NCBI RefSeq assembly: GCF_007991635.1
Contig: NZ_BJYS01000007.1
Location: 62,001-126,000 of the forward strand
From: Adhaeribacter aerolatus
GTDB lineage: Bacteria; Bacteroidota; Bacteroidia; Cytophagales; Hymenobacteraceae
Reading direction: 5' to 3'
Length of the DNA stretch: 64,000 bases
Part shown: piece after piece, positions 30,249 through 39,472 of the stretch
Position numbering within the stretch: position 1 is the first letter of the stretch
Layout of the letters: the number at the start of each line of letters is the position of its first letter
Position numbers and translations under genes: made by a program
Notes under the pieces: model-generated
Database searches by the model: none
What the model saw: only the letters and a program-made list of their open reading frames with translations
What the model was told of the DNA's origin: nothing

Positions 30249-30588
30249 TCTTAAAAAGCAATAAATTTTAGAATAAAATTAGACTAAAGGTAAGGATTTA
30301 ATCCGATACGGAAAACCGGCGAATGAGCCGCTAAAGGCCAAAGGGCGTAAAAAATCACATAAAATGTTATAAAATAAGCATCTTTATTCTGGTTTATAAG
30401 TAACCAAATTCAGACGGAACAGGTTCAATAAAAAGCTATTTTAATTGGCTTTTTTGCTAATATAAAGAGCAAAATAGATTAATAATAATATTTAATTTTA
30501 TTACCGCCAAGTCCTGCGAAAAATATTACCCTATATTCCCAAACAAAATAAAACTCATTACGCTTAAAGGTTTAAACGTTAACTTTTT
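30249..30588. other. Divergent intergenic region (parE / AI-2E permease)
   Basis: A/T-rich spacer of 340 nt between divergent genes; it presumably contains both promoters. I found no convincing TAnnTTTG box and no RNA gene. Confidence 0.5.
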
Positions 30589-31722
30589 ATGGAACTTAAA
30601 TTACCAAATTACTTAAAATACACCATTATTTTACTGGGGTTGATTTTATTGCTCTACCTGCTCCAAATGTTTCAGTCTTTTCTGGTGCCTATTCTTTTTT
30701 CTGTTTTATTTGCTTTGTTGCTATTGCCCATCTCGGAACGGCTCGAAAAAAGAATGCCTCGTTCTTTAGCTATTATTACCAGCATTGTATTTATTATTCT
30801 GATTTTAGGCTTGCTTATTTATTTGCTTTCGATGCAGATAGCCAGCTTTTCGGAAGAGATGAAGAATATTTCGGATAAGCTGCTGGTGTTTGTAAACAAG
30901 ATTCAACAATTTCTTTTTCAGAAGTTTGGCATTCAGCCTACCAGCAAAAATGAACTGTTAAGCAAAAACTTAACTGCTTTGCAGGAAACCGGCACCCGAT
31001 TTCTGGGTAGCACTATTTCGGTTACTACCGGCGCTTTAAGTGTAATTACTTTAATACCCATCTATATTTTTTGTATGCTCTATTACCGCGACCATTTCCG
31101 GCGGTTTATCTTCCAGTGTATTTCGCGGGATAAACGCGATGCTTTTATGACCACGATGGATAATATTCAGAAAGTGGTAGAAAGCTATATTTCCGGGTTA
31201 ATGATTGTAATAGTAATTGTGGCCATCCTGAATACCATTGGTTTAATGATTATGGGCGTGCCTTATGCTATTTTCTTTGGCGCTTTTGCCTCGGTGCTGA
31301 CCGTTATTCCGTATATTGGTATTTTAATCGGAGCTTTGCTACCGGCTTTATTTACACTCATCCAAACGGGTTCCTTGTTCAATGCCCTCATCGTAGTTGG
31401 TATATTTACTTTCGTTCAGTTTTTAGAAGGAAATTTTATTACGCCCAATATTACCGGTTCTAAAGTAAGTATTAACCCGTTTGCTGCTATTCTGGCTTTA
31501 ATTATTGGGGGCGAAATATGGGGAGCCGCCGGCATGATTTTGTCTATTCCGGTAATTGCCATGTTAAAAGTTGTATTTGATGCTTACGAACCGCTACGGC
31601 CAATTGGTTTTCTGCTGGGCGATACCAGTCAGAAAAACACCGAGCCGGGCTTTTTCAGTAACCTGATTACCCGAATTAAAAAGAAGCTCAAATCTCAGCC
31701 TTCCGAACAGGAGACCAAATAA
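30589..31722 (+). CDS. AI-2E family transporter (PF01594-type permease)
   Basis: This 377-residue integral membrane protein has about eight hydrophobic helices: two at the N-terminus (YTIILLGLILLLYLLQMF), then LAIITSIVFIILILGLLIYL, a soluble stretch, and a C-terminal cluster with the family segment VPYAIFFGAFASVLTVIPYI. It closes with a basic cytoplasmic tail (KKKLKSQPSEQETK). The family includes TqsA-like and Na+/H+-type exporters; the substrate cannot be assigned. It is followed by a gene for a soluble helical-bundle protein, 109 nt downstream on the same strand. Confidence 0.87.
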   Translation: MELKLPNYLKYTIILLGLILLLYLLQMFQSFLVPILFSVLFALLLLPISERLEKRMPRSLAIITSIVFIILILGLLIYLLSMQIASFSEEMKNISDKLLVFVNKIQQFLFQKFGIQPTSKNELLSKNLTALQETGTRFLGSTISVTTGALSVITLIPIYIFCMLYYRDHFRRFIFQCISRDKRDAFMTTMDNIQKVVESYISGLMIVIVIVAILNTIGLMIMGVPYAIFFGAFASVLTVIPYIGILIGALLPALFTLIQTGSLFNALIVVGIFTFVQFLEGNFITPNITGSKVSINPFAAILALIIGGEIWGAAGMILSIPVIAMLKVVFDAYEPLRPIGFLLGDTSQKNTEPGFFSNLITRIKKKLKSQPSEQETK

Positions 31723-31831
31723 CCCATGTAACTTAAAGTGTCTGAAAGGGGTATAAAGTTTTACTCCGGCCGGAATTACTTAAGAAAAAGAAAATTGCGC
31801 CGGGAATTGGACCTTGTTAACTGAAAAAACT

Positions 31832-32305
31832 ATGAATAGCAATTTTGAAGAAAAAACTTTTAGGGCCGTAAACGACCTCGTAGAAACTGCCAAAGCCGGC
31901 ATGAAAGGCTACGAAACCGCCGCCGAAAATGTAGAAAATCCGCAGATTAAAGCGGAACTAAGCCGTTTAGCCCAACAACGGGCTTCATTTGTAAGCGAAT
32001 TAGAAACCAATGCCCGCCAATACGGCATCGAAACCCGGAACGACAATACCGTAGAAGGTGTGGTAATGGATGCTGCTAATGCCGTACACCGGGGTTGGAT
32101 TAATTTAAAATCGGCCATTTCGGGTAATAGCACCTCTGCTATTTTAAACGAATGCGAAAACGGCGATGCTGCGGCGCTGAAAACCTATGAAGAAGCCCTC
32201 AAAGTTCAGGACTTACCTATGGATGTACGGAGTGTGATTGAACGACAGCACCATGACATTCTGGAAGCTAAAAACCGCTTAACAACCCTAAAAACAGGAA
32301 TGTAA
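31832..32305 (+). CDS. PA2169-type four-helix-bundle protein (DUF2383)
   Basis: This soluble protein of about 157 residues begins with ATG 31832 (MNSNFEEKTFRAVNDLVETA); a TTG six codons upstream also keeps the frame open. It is ferritin-like in pattern, with an Asp/Glu/His-rich four-helix bundle: ELSRLAQQRASFVSELETNA, AVHRGWINLKSAISG and a final helix VIERQHHDILEAKNRL. It may bind metal or act as a stress protein; the function is unknown. A good terminator follows 29 nt later. Confidence 0.8.
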   Translation: MNSNFEEKTFRAVNDLVETAKAGMKGYETAAENVENPQIKAELSRLAQQRASFVSELETNARQYGIETRNDNTVEGVVMDAANAVHRGWINLKSAISGNSTSAILNECENGDAAALKTYEEALKVQDLPMDVRSVIERQHHDILEAKNRLTTLKTGM

Positions 32306-32333
32306 AAAATTAGTAAGTTTAGTGTTTGTTAGG

Positions 32334-32364
32334 AAAAAAGCAGCCAATAAGGCTGCTTTTTTTT
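32334..32364 (+). terminator. Terminator after the DUF2383 gene
   Basis: A 12-bp stem AAAAAAGCAGCC/GGCTGCTTTTTT with a 5-nt loop, followed by a T-run. Confidence 0.85.
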
Positions 32365-32631
32365 ATAGCCTTTTTAGTGGGACGCAACTATATGCTTACC
32401 TGAATTTGAAAGTATAAATTAATAATGACAGGAATTAATATGGTGGGAAGCTAAAATAATTTACCTGCAGTAAAGATTTTTAAATAAAATAGAACTTAAA
32501 TTGAATTTTTAACTTTTTACTAACTAATTTAGTATTACTAATAAAAGGAAACGTATTTGCCTTTTTTCGGGTTTGTAAAACAGAGCTGCTATAAGCCCCG
32601 AAATAATCGTTCTTAAAAACTCTTCTTTGTT

Positions 32632-34029
32632 TTGTACGCCATTATAGATATTGAAACCACGGGTGGTCAGCCGGCCCAGGACAGAATAACTGAGATTGCC
32701 ATTTTTATCCACGATGGTAAAGCCATTGTAGATAAATATCATACTCTCATTAATCCGCAGCGGCCCATCCCCTACTTTATCACCCAACTCACCGGCATTA
32801 CCGACGATATGGTGCGGGATGCGCCTAAATTTCACGAAGTAGCCAAAGAAATTGTCCAGTTTACCGAGGGCAAAATATTTGTAGCCCACAACGTTAGGTT
32901 CGATTATTCTTTTGTAAAAAAAGAATTTGGTGATTTGGGTTACAATTACCAGCGTAAAACCTTGTGTACCGTAAGGCTTAGCCGCTCTTTAATACCGGGA
33001 TTACCTTCTTACAGTTTAGGTAAACTTTGCCAGAGCGTTAACATAGAACTTAAAATGCGGCACCGGGCCATTGGCGATGCCGAAGCCACCGCCGTTCTTT
33101 TCGACCGCTTGCTGAAATTGAACCAACCCGCTATAGATGCCACGCCAGATGCATTGGAAAATAATAAAAAGATAATTTCCTCGGCGGTAAAAACGTCGTT
33201 GCTGCCCCCGCAGATCTCCCGCGAGCAGATAGATGCGTTACCAGATCAGGCCGGCGTGTATTATTTCTACGACAGCGATGGTGAAATTATTTACGTAGGT
33301 AAAAGCATAAATATTCGCAAACGTATTATCCAGCATTTTAATATTGATTATAAAAGCAAAAAATCGCTGGAGTTTAAGAACCGGATTGCTGATATAACTT
33401 ACGAGTTAACCGGGAGCGAACTGGTGGCTTTGTTGTACGAGTCGGACGAAATAAAAAGGCTGAAACCTTATTATAACCGGCAACAACGCCGCAGCGTGTT
33501 TAGCTCCGGCATTTATGCTTATTACGACCAGAATGGTTACAAACGCTTGACTTACGATAAAGTGAGCAGCGACCGCATACCACTTATTGCGCTTTCGAAT
33601 CATCATAAGTCTAAAAGTTTTCTTTTTCATAAGGTAGAGAAGTTTAATCTTTGCCAGAAAATGTGCAGCCTGTACAAATCTAACGGAGCTTGCTTCGATT
33701 ATCAGGTGCACCAATGCAAAGGCGCTTGCGTGGGTCAGGAATCGCCGGAAGAATACAACGCCCGGGTAGATGCGGCTATTGATTCCTTTAGCTTTGAGCA
33801 CGAAAATTTTGTACTGATTGGTAAAGGCCGGACGCCCGAAGAAAAATCGATAGTTTGCATCGAAAACGGTCACTACTTGGGTTTTGGCTTTATTGATGAA
33901 ACTTTTAGTGCAGCTAATTTTAATGATTTTAAAGAAGTTATCAAGCGCTACAACGACAATAAAGACGTGCAGCAAATAATTAGGGGCTATATGCGTTCTG
34001 GTATGCGCGATAAATTACTTGTTTTTTAA
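32632..34029 (+). CDS. DnaQ-like 3'-5' exonuclease fused to a UvrC-type GIY-YIG nuclease
   Basis: This 465-residue protein starts at TTG (no upstream ATG before an in-frame TAA). Residues 1-170 are a DEDDh exonuclease: AIIDIETTGG (ExoI), VAHNVRFDYSFVKKEF (ExoII) and MRHRAIGDAEATAVLF (ExoIII). From about 205 a GIY-YIG domain follows (GVYYFYDSDGEIIYVGKSIN). Residues 341-366 hold cysteines C341, C345, C354, C362 and C366; the spacing C-x7-C-x3-C matches the UvrC cysteine cluster, and the following EEYNARVDAAIDSF resembles the adjacent UvrC helix. Known relatives are Cho-like and epsilon-like fusions of Bacteroidota. Predicted role: DNA repair or end-trimming. The partner proteins are unknown. 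Confidence 0.85.
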   Translation: MYAIIDIETTGGQPAQDRITEIAIFIHDGKAIVDKYHTLINPQRPIPYFITQLTGITDDMVRDAPKFHEVAKEIVQFTEGKIFVAHNVRFDYSFVKKEFGDLGYNYQRKTLCTVRLSRSLIPGLPSYSLGKLCQSVNIELKMRHRAIGDAEATAVLFDRLLKLNQPAIDATPDALENNKKIISSAVKTSLLPPQISREQIDALPDQAGVYYFYDSDGEIIYVGKSINIRKRIIQHFNIDYKSKKSLEFKNRIADITYELTGSELVALLYESDEIKRLKPYYNRQQRRSVFSSGIYAYYDQNGYKRLTYDKVSSDRIPLIALSNHHKSKSFLFHKVEKFNLCQKMCSLYKSNGACFDYQVHQCKGACVGQESPEEYNARVDAAIDSFSFEHENFVLIGKGRTPEEKSIVCIENGHYLGFGFIDETFSAANFNDFKEVIKRYNDNKDVQQIIRGYMRSGMRDKLLVF

Positions 34030-34435
34030 TTTATTATTTCTGGCAATAAGCATAATTACTGATTAAATAAATTCAGGCGTAAACAATTTTATAAACCACC
34101 TATCTTCTGCAAGAAAAAGGCTTTATTACAGTTAACCTCTCCAGCGGTAATATCTTTCCCGGCAATCCCAATAATTTAAGTATTACTGATTAGAAAGCTC
34201 CTTTTGCCTTCCAAAAATATTCCCACCTAATTAAAAGCTTAACCTCGTTCTCTCCTATTGCTATTAATCCCTTATTTATATATAATATTTATTATACTTA
34301 ATCTATATTTCTACGTTTAAGTATTTATTACCGTACACGCAATTTTCTCTACGTATTTACTGCCATAAACAGATTAAATTGGCTAAATCCTTCGGCAGAA
34401 AATAAGCGGTCAGATTATATAAATAAATTAAAAGC
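34030..34435. other. A/T-rich intergenic region with no gene seen
   Basis: A 406-nt gap between two plus-strand genes. It is strongly A/T-rich near 34260-34340 and shows no ORF, tRNA or hairpin terminator that I can support. It likely contains the promoter of the lipoprotein gene at 34436. Confidence 0.5.
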
Positions 34436-35920
34436 ATGTTGCAGCCGTTAACCCGCTTTGTTTTTCTTTTCAGTTTATTATTCCTGGGGAGTTGTGCCAG
34501 GGAAAATTATTTTCAGAAAAATGCGCTATACACTGCCTCGGAGGCAGAAAAACTTGCGCAGCCAGAACCAGGGTTTGTTTGGGCAACTGCCGGTAAGCAT
34601 TACCAACGATCTAAGGTACACACCTTCATTTGGGGTAAGCATTACCGGGATGTGTGGGCCACGCCGGTGGCAGTACCAATATTAAATTTAACTCAAATAA
34701 GCGGCGGCTTAGTGCCGTCCGAAATAGGTGGCGGCTTACAAACCACCAGCCTGACCCTGGTAAACTCCGAAGGCCGCTCTTTTACCTTACGTACCCTCGA
34801 TAAAGACCCGGTTAAATCTTTGTCGCCGTTCTGGCAAAAAACCTTTATCAGTAACATCATGCGGGATCAAACATCGGCTATAAACCCGTACGGGGCCTTT
34901 ACGGTACCGCCGCTGGCCAAAGCTGGGGAAATATTCCACACCAATCCGGATTTGTTTTATGTTCCGGCCGCCGGTTCCGGTTTAGGTAAATTCCAGGAAT
35001 TATTTGCGGGGAAATTAGTAATGCTGGAAGAGAAATTCGAAAATAAAGAATCTTTAACGCCTAACTTTGGCAAGGCCACGCAAGTTATAAACTCCAAAAA
35101 ACTGTTCCGGGAGGTAAAATCATCTCACCATAACCAGGTAGATCAATTGGCTTTTGCCCGCGCCCGCTTGTTCGATATTCTGATAATGGATTTAGATCGC
35201 CACGAAGGGCAGTGGAATTGGGCCGAATACCGCATGGACGCTGGTACCGTCATTTATAAACCCATTCCCAAAGACCGAGATTATGCTTATTACCAATTTG
35301 CCGATGGCCTGATTCCCTGGCTGCTGACCCGTCGGGTTTTAGTTGGAAAGATGAAAGCCTTTATTCATAATATTCCGGATGTAGCCGGATTGGCTTACAA
35401 AGGCAGAGAGTTAGACAAAAAGTTTTTAAGCCAAATTTCGGCAGAAGAATGGGCACAGGTGGCGAAGGAACTTCAGTCAGCTCTTTCTCAGCCGGTTATT
35501 CAAGAGGCCATGTCTAGGTTTCCGCATCCGGTTAATCAAGGGGCTAGTGCCCAAATAAGTAAAAAGTTAACCCAACGCGTAAATAATTTACCCCAATTAG
35601 CCGACGAATATTACCAGTTGTTAGCCAGCAATGTAAAGGTTTTGGGTTCTGAAAAAAGGGAGAAATTTATTGTAAAGCAGTTGCCAGACAAAACTACCCT
35701 GGTAGAAGTTTTTACCTTACCCGAAACCCCCGGGGAATCGCCTCGCCTTCTTTATCATCGAATTTTTACTTACCAGGATACTAAGAAGATAACGTTAGAT
35801 GGCGTGGGTAATAAAGATGAATTTGTAGTAGATAAGCCGGGCAAAAGAACTCCGGTAATAAAAATTAAAGAAAGAAAAAGTAAAACCGAATTAATGGCTG
35901 AAGGGCATAAATCGAAATAA
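34436..35920 (+). CDS. Lipoprotein with atypical-kinase-like domain (HipA/Fam20-like motifs)
   Basis: This 494-residue protein has a lipoprotein signal (FLFSLLFLGSC, lipidated Cys near residue 20). The mature part contains WGKHYRDVWATPVAVPIL, a glycine-rich segment IGGGLQTTSLTLVNSEGRSF, ARLFDILIMDLDRHEGQW (D254-R255-H256) and YKPIPKDRDYAYY (D280-R281-D282). These resemble catalytic DRH and metal-binding Asp motifs of atypical kinases, and match the central part of a large Bacteroidota family that also carries an N-terminal metallophosphoesterase and a C-terminal barrel. Here the domain stands alone, anchored to a membrane. Kinase activity is inference from motif pattern; no biochemistry is known to me. 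Long A/T-rich spacers flank it. Confidence 0.6.
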   Translation: MLQPLTRFVFLFSLLFLGSCARENYFQKNALYTASEAEKLAQPEPGFVWATAGKHYQRSKVHTFIWGKHYRDVWATPVAVPILNLTQISGGLVPSEIGGGLQTTSLTLVNSEGRSFTLRTLDKDPVKSLSPFWQKTFISNIMRDQTSAINPYGAFTVPPLAKAGEIFHTNPDLFYVPAAGSGLGKFQELFAGKLVMLEEKFENKESLTPNFGKATQVINSKKLFREVKSSHHNQVDQLAFARARLFDILIMDLDRHEGQWNWAEYRMDAGTVIYKPIPKDRDYAYYQFADGLIPWLLTRRVLVGKMKAFIHNIPDVAGLAYKGRELDKKFLSQISAEEWAQVAKELQSALSQPVIQEAMSRFPHPVNQGASAQISKKLTQRVNNLPQLADEYYQLLASNVKVLGSEKREKFIVKQLPDKTTLVEVFTLPETPGESPRLLYHRIFTYQDTKKITLDGVGNKDEFVVDKPGKRTPVIKIKERKSKTELMAEGHKSK

Positions 35921-35940
35921 ATACCGACTGAATCTTTTAT

Positions 35941-37020
35941 TTAATTTGGTTTTACCGACTTCAACATCTCCAGCACCATTCGCTCGATCGGTGACAAATA
36001 GGAAGTACCATTGCTGGGGGCATCGTGTTTTTTGAGGTAATCGTAGAGCTTATCTTCTTTAAAAATATCCAGTACTTGGGGATGTACATAATATTTGCTG
36101 CAAACAGCGGGGGTATTGCCCAGGCCTTTAGCTACGTGTTTAAAAGCTTCCTTTACTGTTTTTTCTTTCTCCAGTTCGGGCTGCTCTTCCAGCATTTGTT
36201 CCAGGCATTGCACCATTAAAACAGTGCCGCCCCAGGTCCGGAAATCTTTGGCCGTAAAATCCTGCTGGCTAATTTCCTGAATATATTCGTTTACATCACC
36301 CGATTCTAAGGTTTGCCGCTCGCCGTTTTCATCGAAATATTGAAATAAATCGTAGCCCGGAATATCTTTGCATTTTTTTACCAATTTAGCCAGGCGGCGG
36401 TCCCGAACATCTATTTCGTGCTCTACACCTTTTTTACCAACAAAGCTAAATTTAATATTATCGCCTTCAATTTTCACATGCCTGTCGCGCAGGGTGGTAA
36501 GGCCGTAAGATTTATTTGATTCCGCGTAGTACTTGTTACCAATCCGGATAAGTGAATTATCGAGTAAGTTTACCACTACCGCCGCAATTTTGCGTTTATT
36601 TAACTCTTTTTGGGACAGGTCTTTCTCAATTTGTTCCCGCATTTGGGGCAGGCTTTCGCCAAAAGCTATCATCCGGCCAAACTTGGTTAAACTCCGTACA
36701 TCGCGCCACTTGGCGTGGTAAATATATTGCTTCCGTCCTTTCTGGTCGCGGCCGGTAACTTGTATATGCCCATTGGGCGAAGGACTGATCCAAACATCGG
36801 TCCAGGCCGGCGGAATTATTAATTTTTTAATTCGTTCCAGCGTTTTTTCATCGGTTATTTCTTCACCTTTCGGGTCAATAAATTTAAAATCTTCGCCTTG
36901 TTTCTCGCGGGTAATGCCTTTGCGGGTGTCGGGCAGATACCGTAAACCAGCCAGGGAGGCGGCGCCGGCTAAATCGGCATGGAGTGCCTGAACATCTATT
37001 ACGGCTAAACTTTTTGTCAT
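35941..37020 (-). CDS. DNA topoisomerase IB (poxvirus/eukaryote-like)
   Basis: This 359-residue type IB topoisomerase nicks one strand and relaxes supercoils via a 3'-phosphotyrosine. Visible are GLRYLPDTRKGITREKQGED at the N-terminus, IPPAWTDVWISPSPNGHIQV and TGRDQKGRKQYIYHAKWR, the Arg/Lys-rich catalytic core (SYGLTTLRDRHVKI), the helix AKDFRTWGGTVLMVQCLEQM and the likely catalytic Tyr in NTPAVCSKYYVHPQVL. The length fits bacterial TopIB. It converges with the lipoprotein gene (20-nt gap). It is accessory in bacteria, scattered across phyla, and consistent with lateral spread. Confidence 0.92.
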   Translation of the reverse strand: MTKSLAVIDVQALHADLAGAASLAGLRYLPDTRKGITREKQGEDFKFIDPKGEEITDEKTLERIKKLIIPPAWTDVWISPSPNGHIQVTGRDQKGRKQYIYHAKWRDVRSLTKFGRMIAFGESLPQMREQIEKDLSQKELNKRKIAAVVVNLLDNSLIRIGNKYYAESNKSYGLTTLRDRHVKIEGDNIKFSFVGKKGVEHEIDVRDRRLAKLVKKCKDIPGYDLFQYFDENGERQTLESGDVNEYIQEISQQDFTAKDFRTWGGTVLMVQCLEQMLEEQPELEKEKTVKEAFKHVAKGLGNTPAVCSKYYVHPQVLDIFKEDKLYDYLKKHDAPSNGTSYLSPIERMVLEMLKSVKPN

Positions 37021-37292
37021 TTTCAGAATATTTACTTCCGGTTCGGAATGTAATTATTAACCGATATTAGCCTAAAAGGTTTTTGGTTAAGTGGCTTAGC
37101 CAAATAGTTGTAGCTATTTAAAATTCCCTGCCCCTATTAGGTTCATCTTTCTCCTGAAATATTAATAAGCTGCCCGATTTAGTTTTTCGTAAAACGAATG
37201 AATACCGTTGTAAAAAGCCGCTGTCAGTCTGAAAAGAATTCGGCAACCCAAAGGCTTTGCTTAAATTGCGCTAAATTTTCACGCTTTAAACT

Positions 37293-38117
37293 ATGAAACA
37301 AATTATTTATTCTTACCGTCTGGCATTATTTGGTTTGCTGCTGGCGTTCTTTACCCAATCGTGCGCTAAAGATAAAAACGGCGACCGGCTGTTGTTTTCA
37401 ATTGATCAGGATATTGCCCTGGGCGAGCAGGTTGCCCACACCGTAGATTCTACTTACCGGGCTAAAGGCCAGTTAATTGAGCGGAATAATGCCCGTTACG
37501 CTCCTGCCTACCAAAATCTCGACCTGATTGTGAAGCGTATTTTAAACTCGGGTCAGGTAGCTTATAAAGATGAATTTAAATGGGATACCAAAATAATAAA
37601 AGACGATAAAACCCTAAATGCTTTTGCCACCCCGGGCGGGCATATTTACGTGTTTTCCGGCCTGATAAAATACCTGGATAATGAAGACCAGTTTGCCGGG
37701 GTTTTGGGCCACGAAATTGCCCACGCCGATAAGCGCCACACCACCAAGCAACTGCAAACCCAGTACGGTATTAATATTTTGCTGGCCGTTGTACTCGGCG
37801 AAAACCAGGGTGCCCTTACCCAAATAGCCACCAGTCTGACCGGATTAAAGTTTGGCCGGGATGCCGAGCGGGAAGCCGATGATTTTTCGGTAATTTACTT
37901 GTCCGGTACCGATTATGCTTGTAACGGGGCAGCCGGTTTCTTCCAGAAAATGGAAGCCGAAAATCAGGGCGGCGCTGTGCCGGAATTTTTTAGTACGCAC
38001 CCCAATCCGGGTAACCGCATCCAGGCCATTAACGATAAAGCCCAGCAGCAAGGCTGTAAAACCACACCTTCGGGTTCCGGCAGCTTTGCCCAACTAAAGA
38101 ATAACCTTAATCAGTAA
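37293..38117 (+). CDS. M48 family metallopeptidase, lipoprotein (BepA/LoiP-like)
   Basis: This 274-residue protein has a lipoprotein signal (LLAFFTQSC, Cys near residue 24). The M48 zinc motif HEIAHADKRH is at about residues 145-154, with the downstream ligand in EREADDFSVIYL. A final segment FSTHPNPGNRIQAINDKAQQ is typical of periplasmic M48 proteases that inspect outer-membrane protein assembly. A second paralog lies 5 kb away at 43250-44059. It is monocistronic, closed by a terminator 23 nt downstream. Confidence 0.9.
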   Translation: MKQIIYSYRLALFGLLLAFFTQSCAKDKNGDRLLFSIDQDIALGEQVAHTVDSTYRAKGQLIERNNARYAPAYQNLDLIVKRILNSGQVAYKDEFKWDTKIIKDDKTLNAFATPGGHIYVFSGLIKYLDNEDQFAGVLGHEIAHADKRHTTKQLQTQYGINILLAVVLGENQGALTQIATSLTGLKFGRDAEREADDFSVIYLSGTDYACNGAAGFFQKMEAENQGGAVPEFFSTHPNPGNRIQAINDKAQQQGCKTTPSGSGSFAQLKNNLNQ

Positions 38118-38140
38118 CCCAACCGGTAAAAAAAGAGTAA

Positions 38141-38166
38141 ATCCCGGTAAAAACCGGGATTTTTTA
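38141..38166 (+). terminator. Terminator after the M48 lipoprotein gene
   Basis: ATCCCGGT/ACCGGGAT forms an 8-bp stem with an AAAA loop, followed by TTTTTA. Confidence 0.85.
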
Positions 38167-38274
38167 TTTCCGGCTATGAAGCTTTATTGCCAGTGTTTTC
38201 TATTAACCGGCCTTACGAAGCATAAAGAAAAAGAAATAACAGAACTACTCCGGCAACCGTTCCGGAGGTAAATT

Positions 38275-39465
38275 TTGAACGTTATGGCAGATTGGCAAAA
38301 ACAATTTACGCGCCTGGCATCTAACCTGGAAGACCAAGCCGATGATATTATTCTGAGCATCCGCCAGCGCTTGGGTTTATTTAATCCCTTGCAAATTATT
38401 ACCTATCGGAGCTACGGCACCCGAAACCGGCTTTACCTCAAAGGCCGGGTGCTGGCCGATAAAGGCGTTACTCCGCCCGCTGATACGGATACTATTCTGG
38501 ATAATATTCTGAACATCTACCGGCGTTTTGAAAGCGATGAAATACCGAATGCCCGTTTAAAAATAATGTTTCAGGACCAGGAATATTTTACCACTACCGA
38601 TAAAGAAGGCTACTTTGTCATAAACCTGGAACCCAAAACACCGTTGGAATTAGCCGATATCTGGCACCACATGGTAGTTGAATTGGTAGATGCTCCTGTA
38701 AAAATTCCGGATGGGCTGCAGGCGAAAGCCGAGATATTAGTACCGCCACTGGACGCCGAATACGGCATTATCAGCGACATAGACGATACTATTATTAAAA
38801 CCCAATCTACCAACATGGTGGCCATGTGGGGCAACGTGGTTTTTCATAATGCCCACTCGCGGCTACCATTTGCCGGCGTTTCGGCTTTTTACAAATCGCT
38901 GCAATTAGGTCGCAACGGTAAGCGCAATAATCCTTTCTTTTACGTATCGAGCAGCCCCTGGAATATGTACGATTTGCTCCACGATTTCATGGATATCAAC
39001 GGGATTCCGCCAGGGCCCATCTTGCTCCGCGATTTCGGATTGGAAAAAGAAAAACTCTTCCGCTCCGACCACATGGGCCACAAGTACAAAGAAATCCAGA
39101 ATATATTGCTTACTTACCCGGAACTAAACTTTGTGCTGATTGGTGATAGCGGCCAGGAAGACGCCAATATTTACCGCGAAGTAGTTAAAAATTTCCCGAC
39201 CCGCATCCTGGCCATTTACATCCGCGATGTGGAACTTCCCGACCGGGCCAAAATGGTGGTGGAAGTATCGGAAGAACTTAAAAAAGGTAAAGTAGAAATG
39301 CTGCTAGTAGAAAATACCGTAAAAGCCGCCGAGCACGCAGCCAAAATAGGCCTGATTTTTCAGGAAGAAATTCCGGCTATTGTAGAAGAAAAAATAAAAG
39401 ACGAAAGTCCCGAACCGGAAGAAAATGCAGCACCTGAAAACCCAACACCTAAGACCGATAAATAA
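38275..39465 (+). CDS. App1-type phosphatidate phosphatase domain protein (DUF2183)
   Basis: This 396-residue protein carries a HAD-like phosphatase motif GIISDIDDTIIKTQST (DxDxT) at about residues 163-178, then SSSPWNMYDLLHDFMDING and LIGDSGQEDANIYREV (motif IV). The N-terminal 130 residues form a beta-rich domain (RLYLKGRVLADKGVTPP, TTDKEGYFVINLEP). The C-terminal tail is Glu/Pro-rich and disordered. Relatives of yeast App1 dephosphorylate phosphatidate; in bacteria the substrate is unproven. The start may be TTG 38275, which has GGAGG 6 nt upstream, or ATG 38284. Confidence 0.82.
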   Translation: MNVMADWQKQFTRLASNLEDQADDIILSIRQRLGLFNPLQIITYRSYGTRNRLYLKGRVLADKGVTPPADTDTILDNILNIYRRFESDEIPNARLKIMFQDQEYFTTTDKEGYFVINLEPKTPLELADIWHHMVVELVDAPVKIPDGLQAKAEILVPPLDAEYGIISDIDDTIIKTQSTNMVAMWGNVVFHNAHSRLPFAGVSAFYKSLQLGRNGKRNNPFFYVSSSPWNMYDLLHDFMDINGIPPGPILLRDFGLEKEKLFRSDHMGHKYKEIQNILLTYPELNFVLIGDSGQEDANIYREVVKNFPTRILAIYIRDVELPDRAKMVVEVSEELKKGKVEMLLVENTVKAAEHAAKIGLIFQEEIPAIVEEKIKDESPEPEENAAPENPTPKTDK

Positions 39466-39472
39466 ACTTAAC

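Noticed and set aside
33406-33975. 189-codon minus-strand open frame inside the exonuclease fusion
   Set aside because: Antisense to well-matched domains; no independent motif.
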